Source: an uncultured Acetatifactor sp.
GTDB lineage: Bacteria > Bacillota > Clostridia > Lachnospirales > Lachnospiraceae
Assembly: GCA_934402375.1 (NCBI GenBank)
Contig: CAKRUB010000014.1
Span: 1 to 63,199 of the forward strand
Direction: 5' to 3'
Length of the DNA stretch: 63,199 bases
Shown here: in pieces, positions 60,950 through 63,199 of the stretch
Layout of the letters: each line of letters begins with the position of its first letter
Position numbering within the stretch: position 1 is the stretch's first letter
Translations under genes and position numbers: made by a program
Notes under the pieces: model-generated
Database searches by the model: none
What the model saw: the letters and a program-made list of their open reading frames with translations, nothing else
Told to the model about the DNA's origin: nothing

Positions 60950-62770
60950 TTGGAAAATAAGGTTGCGATAGGAAGTCTGATCGGATATTTGCGCACAGAG
61001 GCAAACGTCAGTCAGGAGGAATTGTGCAGGGGACTGTGTTCGCGCGCCTTTTTGGCAAGGCTGGAAAAGGGGGAGCGCGACTGTGAGAAAATTGTGTCGG
61101 AAGCATTGCTGCAGCGGCTTGGCATGGCGGCGGATCGGATCGACTATATAGCAGGGCCGGAGGAGCAGCAATGGATTCTGCTCAGGGAGGCATTGTACCG
61201 CAGCATTGAAGACAAGGACGAAAATGGTGCAGCAGCGGCGTTTGAGGAGTATGAGTCCTATGCAACCGGAAAAAGCCCGTTGCACAGGCAGCTTTTGCTC
61301 TATTACCGCGCGGTTTTGAACTGGAAGCTGGGGGCAGACGGAGAGGAATTACATAGTCTCCTCTCGGAGGCATGGGAGGTCTCGCGTGAGGGGATCGCCC
61401 TGAACGAGGTGGGGAAGATCCGCATGGCACAGCTTGAGCTCTGCATTGCCATGATGCAGGCGCGCGTCATGGAGGAAGGGGGAGCGAATGAGCGTGCGCG
61501 AGAGATCTATGAAGCCCTGTTACAGCATCAGGAGGAGTTTGTGGACAGCAGAGATGTTGTGCGACTGTATCCGCAGATTGCGTACCGGCTTACGGAGATT
61601 TATCTTCAGGAAGGAGATACCGGTAAGGCGGTCGAACTCGCGGAGAAAAGCCTTGCCTTTTTAAGGAGAGAGGCAAAGCTGAACTATCTGAGAAGCTTTC
61701 TGGAAATTAAGCTTCAATACGGAGCGTGTACAGAGGAGGAAAAGAAGGCTTTCGGAGAAGCCTGTATATGGATAAAGTGGTTGTATGAAGAATTCGATGT
61801 AGAAGAATTTAAATGGAGCTGGGAGGGAGCTTTTCCGGTGACGAAATATGACCTGTGCGGCGAAGTCCTGCGCGCCAGACGCGAAGTCCTCGGAATGTCG
61901 CAGGAGGAGCTGGCGGAGGGCATCTGCGATCCGGTCACGGTATCCAGAATTGAGTGCGGGAAGGTCTCTCCGAAGCGTGGAACCTACGAGAAGCTGATGG
62001 AAAAGGTCGGGCTAAGCGGAAGTCGTTTTGATGCAAGCTTTCCGATGGAGAATCCCGCAAACTGGAAGCTTATGATGGAGATTAACAGGCTGCTGAATCA
62101 GTGCAGGGGAAATGAGGCAGAGGCTTTCATTGAATTGTTGGAAGCAAGGTTGTCACGGAAAACACCTTGTGATATGCAGATGCTCATCTATTTAGGAACA
62201 TTGACTTTGGGAAATCAAGGGAAATTGAAAAGGGAGGAAGTGCGGGACAGGTACGAAAAAGCACTTTTCCTGACTTTGCCGCAGATGGAATTTCAGAAAC
62301 TGGAGAACTGGTCTTTCACAAAGAGGGAAATAGGGCTGCTCAATTCCCTTGCGATTACGGAGAGCCGGATGGGCGGAGGGGAAAAGTATGTTTCTCTTTT
62401 AAAAAATATAAAAAAATCTTTGGATAATAAGTTTTTATGTCAGGATCATTATGCTTCTGAATATGAACTTATATGCCGTACCTTGGGAGATATATTAGGA
62501 AATGCGAATCACTTTGAAGATGGAATTGCTATAGAAGTAGATGGAATAAGGATTGCACTCAGAAATGGGATGGAGTCGATACTTAGTACTATATTATATG
62601 ACTATGGCTGGAACATGGAACACTTATGGAAGGACGGAAAATATAAGAAGGAAACAAGTCTCCAATATATGAAGGCTTGCTATTATCTGAATATGTTTTA
62701 TGGAAGGCTGAGAGATCGAGAGTTTGTTAAAAAGCACATTCAGAAAATATATGGGTTGGAACTAATATAA
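60950..62770 (+). CDS. Double HTH-TPR-like transcriptional regulator (RRNPP-like)
   Basis: A 606-residue protein with two XRE-type DNA-binding domains, each followed by helical repeats. HTH1 covers ~6-60 (IGYLRTEANVSQEELCRGL, FLARLEKGERDCE); helical repeats of TPR type cover ~65-285 (LTEIYLQEGDTGKAVELAEKSL). HTH2 covers ~303-355 (VLRARREVLGMSQEELAEG, TVSRIECGKVSPKR), with a second helical region to the end. This recalls peptide-sensing RRNPP regulators (Rgg/PlcR/Rap), but with the module duplicated. It starts at TTG 60950 with GAAGGGGAG upstream. The last ~200 codons are clearly more AT-rich than the first 400. A short hydrophobic peptide ORF follows at 63074. Confidence 0.85.
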   Translation: MENKVAIGSLIGYLRTEANVSQEELCRGLCSRAFLARLEKGERDCEKIVSEALLQRLGMAADRIDYIAGPEEQQWILLREALYRSIEDKDENGAAAAFEEYESYATGKSPLHRQLLLYYRAVLNWKLGADGEELHSLLSEAWEVSREGIALNEVGKIRMAQLELCIAMMQARVMEEGGANERAREIYEALLQHQEEFVDSRDVVRLYPQIAYRLTEIYLQEGDTGKAVELAEKSLAFLRREAKLNYLRSFLEIKLQYGACTEEEKKAFGEACIWIKWLYEEFDVEEFKWSWEGAFPVTKYDLCGEVLRARREVLGMSQEELAEGICDPVTVSRIECGKVSPKRGTYEKLMEKVGLSGSRFDASFPMENPANWKLMMEINRLLNQCRGNEAEAFIELLEARLSRKTPCDMQMLIYLGTLTLGNQGKLKREEVRDRYEKALFLTLPQMEFQKLENWSFTKREIGLLNSLAITESRMGGGEKYVSLLKNIKKSLDNKFLCQDHYASEYELICRTLGDILGNANHFEDGIAIEVDGIRIALRNGMESILSTILYDYGWNMEHLWKDGKYKKETSLQYMKACYYLNMFYGRLRDREFVKKHIQKIYGLELI

Positions 62771-62800
62771 CGTGGGATCACGTTCTATATCGGAACAATA

Positions 62801-62838
62801 TGGCACATTTTTAAGCTACTAAAAAATGTGCCAATTTT
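62801..62838 (+). terminator. Intrinsic terminator of the regulator gene
   Basis: TGGCACATTTTT (62801-62812), 8-base loop, AAAAAATGTGCCA (62821-62833), then ATTTTGTT. A small hairpin, AACGTG/CACGTT, precedes it at 62770-62785. Confidence 0.85.
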
Positions 62839-63013
62839 GTTATGGTAATAATTCCGAAGAAAAAGTACTATTAATATGAAAATAATAAAAATTTTATGCA
62901 GTAGACAGTATGCATTATGAATGTTAAGGACGGAATCCTTATTTCAGAAAGGATGGCATGGCGGGAATTAAAAAACCAAAGACAGATATATATTAGAAAC
63001 GATATAAACAAGA

Positions 63014-63040
63014 CTTGCAAAATGCAATGTTGTTTGCAAG
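63014..63040. promoter_or_regulatory. Inverted repeat (possible operator) before the short peptide ORF
   Basis: CTTGCAAA (63014-63021) and TTTGCAAG (63033-63040) with an 11-base spacer. It is followed by the hairpin-prone CTGTTTT/AAAACAG (63041-63059), which holds TATATAA and ends at the ribosome site. It may be the binding site of the upstream regulator or an RNA structure. The rest of 62839-63060 is AT-rich and shows no other gene. Confidence 0.4.
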
Positions 63041-63073
63041 CTGTTTTATATAAAAACAGGAGCATGGAAAAGC

Positions 63074-63166
63074 GTGAGAAAGCAAGATGTAAAGAAACTG
63101 CTGTTGGTAATACTTATTTTGATTTTAATGCAAAGTGGGTATAATTCCCCGCGGCTTGCCGCGTAA
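63074..63166 (+). CDS. Candidate secreted signalling peptide precursor (30 residues)
   Basis: A GTG-initiated ORF, with AGGAG (63058-63062) eleven bases upstream, ends at TAA 63164-63166. The product has a basic start (MRKQDVKK), an uninterrupted Leu/Ile/Val core of about eleven residues, and a short polar tail ending SGYNSPRLAA. This is the size and layout of Phr/PapR/Shp-type precursors that are exported and trimmed to a C-terminal signalling peptide. It lies about 300 bp after the double-HTH regulator on the same strand. The start codon and distance are not ideal, and no database support could be checked; a chance ORF remains possible. Confidence 0.4.
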   Translation: MRKQDVKKLLLVILILILMQSGYNSPRLAA

Positions 63167-63199
63167 CAAACTTTATTTAACTATAACATGGTGATACAA

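Noticed and set aside
62917..63144. 75-codon ORF near the right end
   Set aside because: It has no ribosome site, crosses the inverted repeat, and its product has no features; the GTG-initiated frame at 63074 is the better candidate there.

Overview
The window looks like chromosome from a Lachnospiraceae-type member of the Firmicutes (class Clostridia). The evidence is the gene content and order: a dgt-dnaG-rpoD-trmK macromolecular-synthesis cluster, a TGS-domain nucleoside kinase, CmpB-type membrane proteins, a Trp T-box in front of trpXYZ, a folE-HD-folP-folBK folate operon, and catalytic plus regulatory aspartate transcarbamoylase. Strong AGGAGG ribosome sites, GTG/TTG starts and TTGACA-17-TATAAT promoters fit the same group. 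No phage, insertion sequence or CRISPR array was found. Most of the window is moderately GC-rich; the first ~2.9 kb and the last ~1 kb are visibly more AT-rich and look acquired.

Layout. 1-4.6 kb: accessory genes (tail-anchored hypothetical protein, DUF1848, P-loop kinase-like protein, a two-domain GNAT fusion), then RidA and a GNAT. 4.6-10.4 kb: strong promoter, 25-codon ORF, intrinsic terminator, then two ABC exporters flanking a DUF1854 protein. 10.6-13.8 kb: DUF1538 membrane protein with a tandem PII-like regulator, tRNA-Val, a FliD-like orphan; then tRNA-Leu. 14-17 kb: condensation-like acyltransferase, zinc-ribbon membrane protein, esterase. 17.1-23.5 kb: dgt, dnaG, rpoD, trmK, TGS-kinase. 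23.5-24.1 kb: a gene-free block of hairpins, 73-bp tandem repeats and a large palindrome. 24.2-31 kb: membrane glycosyltransferase, RNase P RNA, lipoprotein protease, two CobW-like GTPases (one with a His/Asp repeat), YlmH, CmpB-like protein. 31.1-33.7 kb: glycan operon. 33.7-36.8 kb: T-box and tryptophan ABC transporter. 36.9-40 kb: pyrI, pyrB, nitroreductase and small membrane proteins. 40.1-44.2 kb: folate operon. 44.1-46.8 kb: Gx transporter, NusG-II protein, ApbE, ArsR. 46.9-55.5 kb: DUF5050, pheA, DUF815 AAA ATPase, ppx, ppk, maf, HAD phosphatase. 55.6-60.8 kb: acidic small protein, PHP phosphatase, ABC-F, MFS, GDPD. 60.9-63.2 kb: a double HTH/TPR-like regulator and a downstream ORF for a short hydrophobic peptide.

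Two candidate systems stand out. The first, at the right end, is an RRNPP-like quorum-sensing pair: a regulator with two HTH modules, each followed by helical repeats, then a ~30-residue signal-peptide-like ORF behind an inverted repeat. The second is the attenuated peptide / paired ABC exporter / DUF1854 locus at 4.6-10.4 kb. The intergenic regions also hold several families of long hairpin repeats. One 140-bp family has two copies whose stem changes compensate each other, and a ~100-bp family forms the 5' leader of both pyrB and a HAD phosphatase gene.

All calls come from reading the sequence and from family knowledge; no database search was run.
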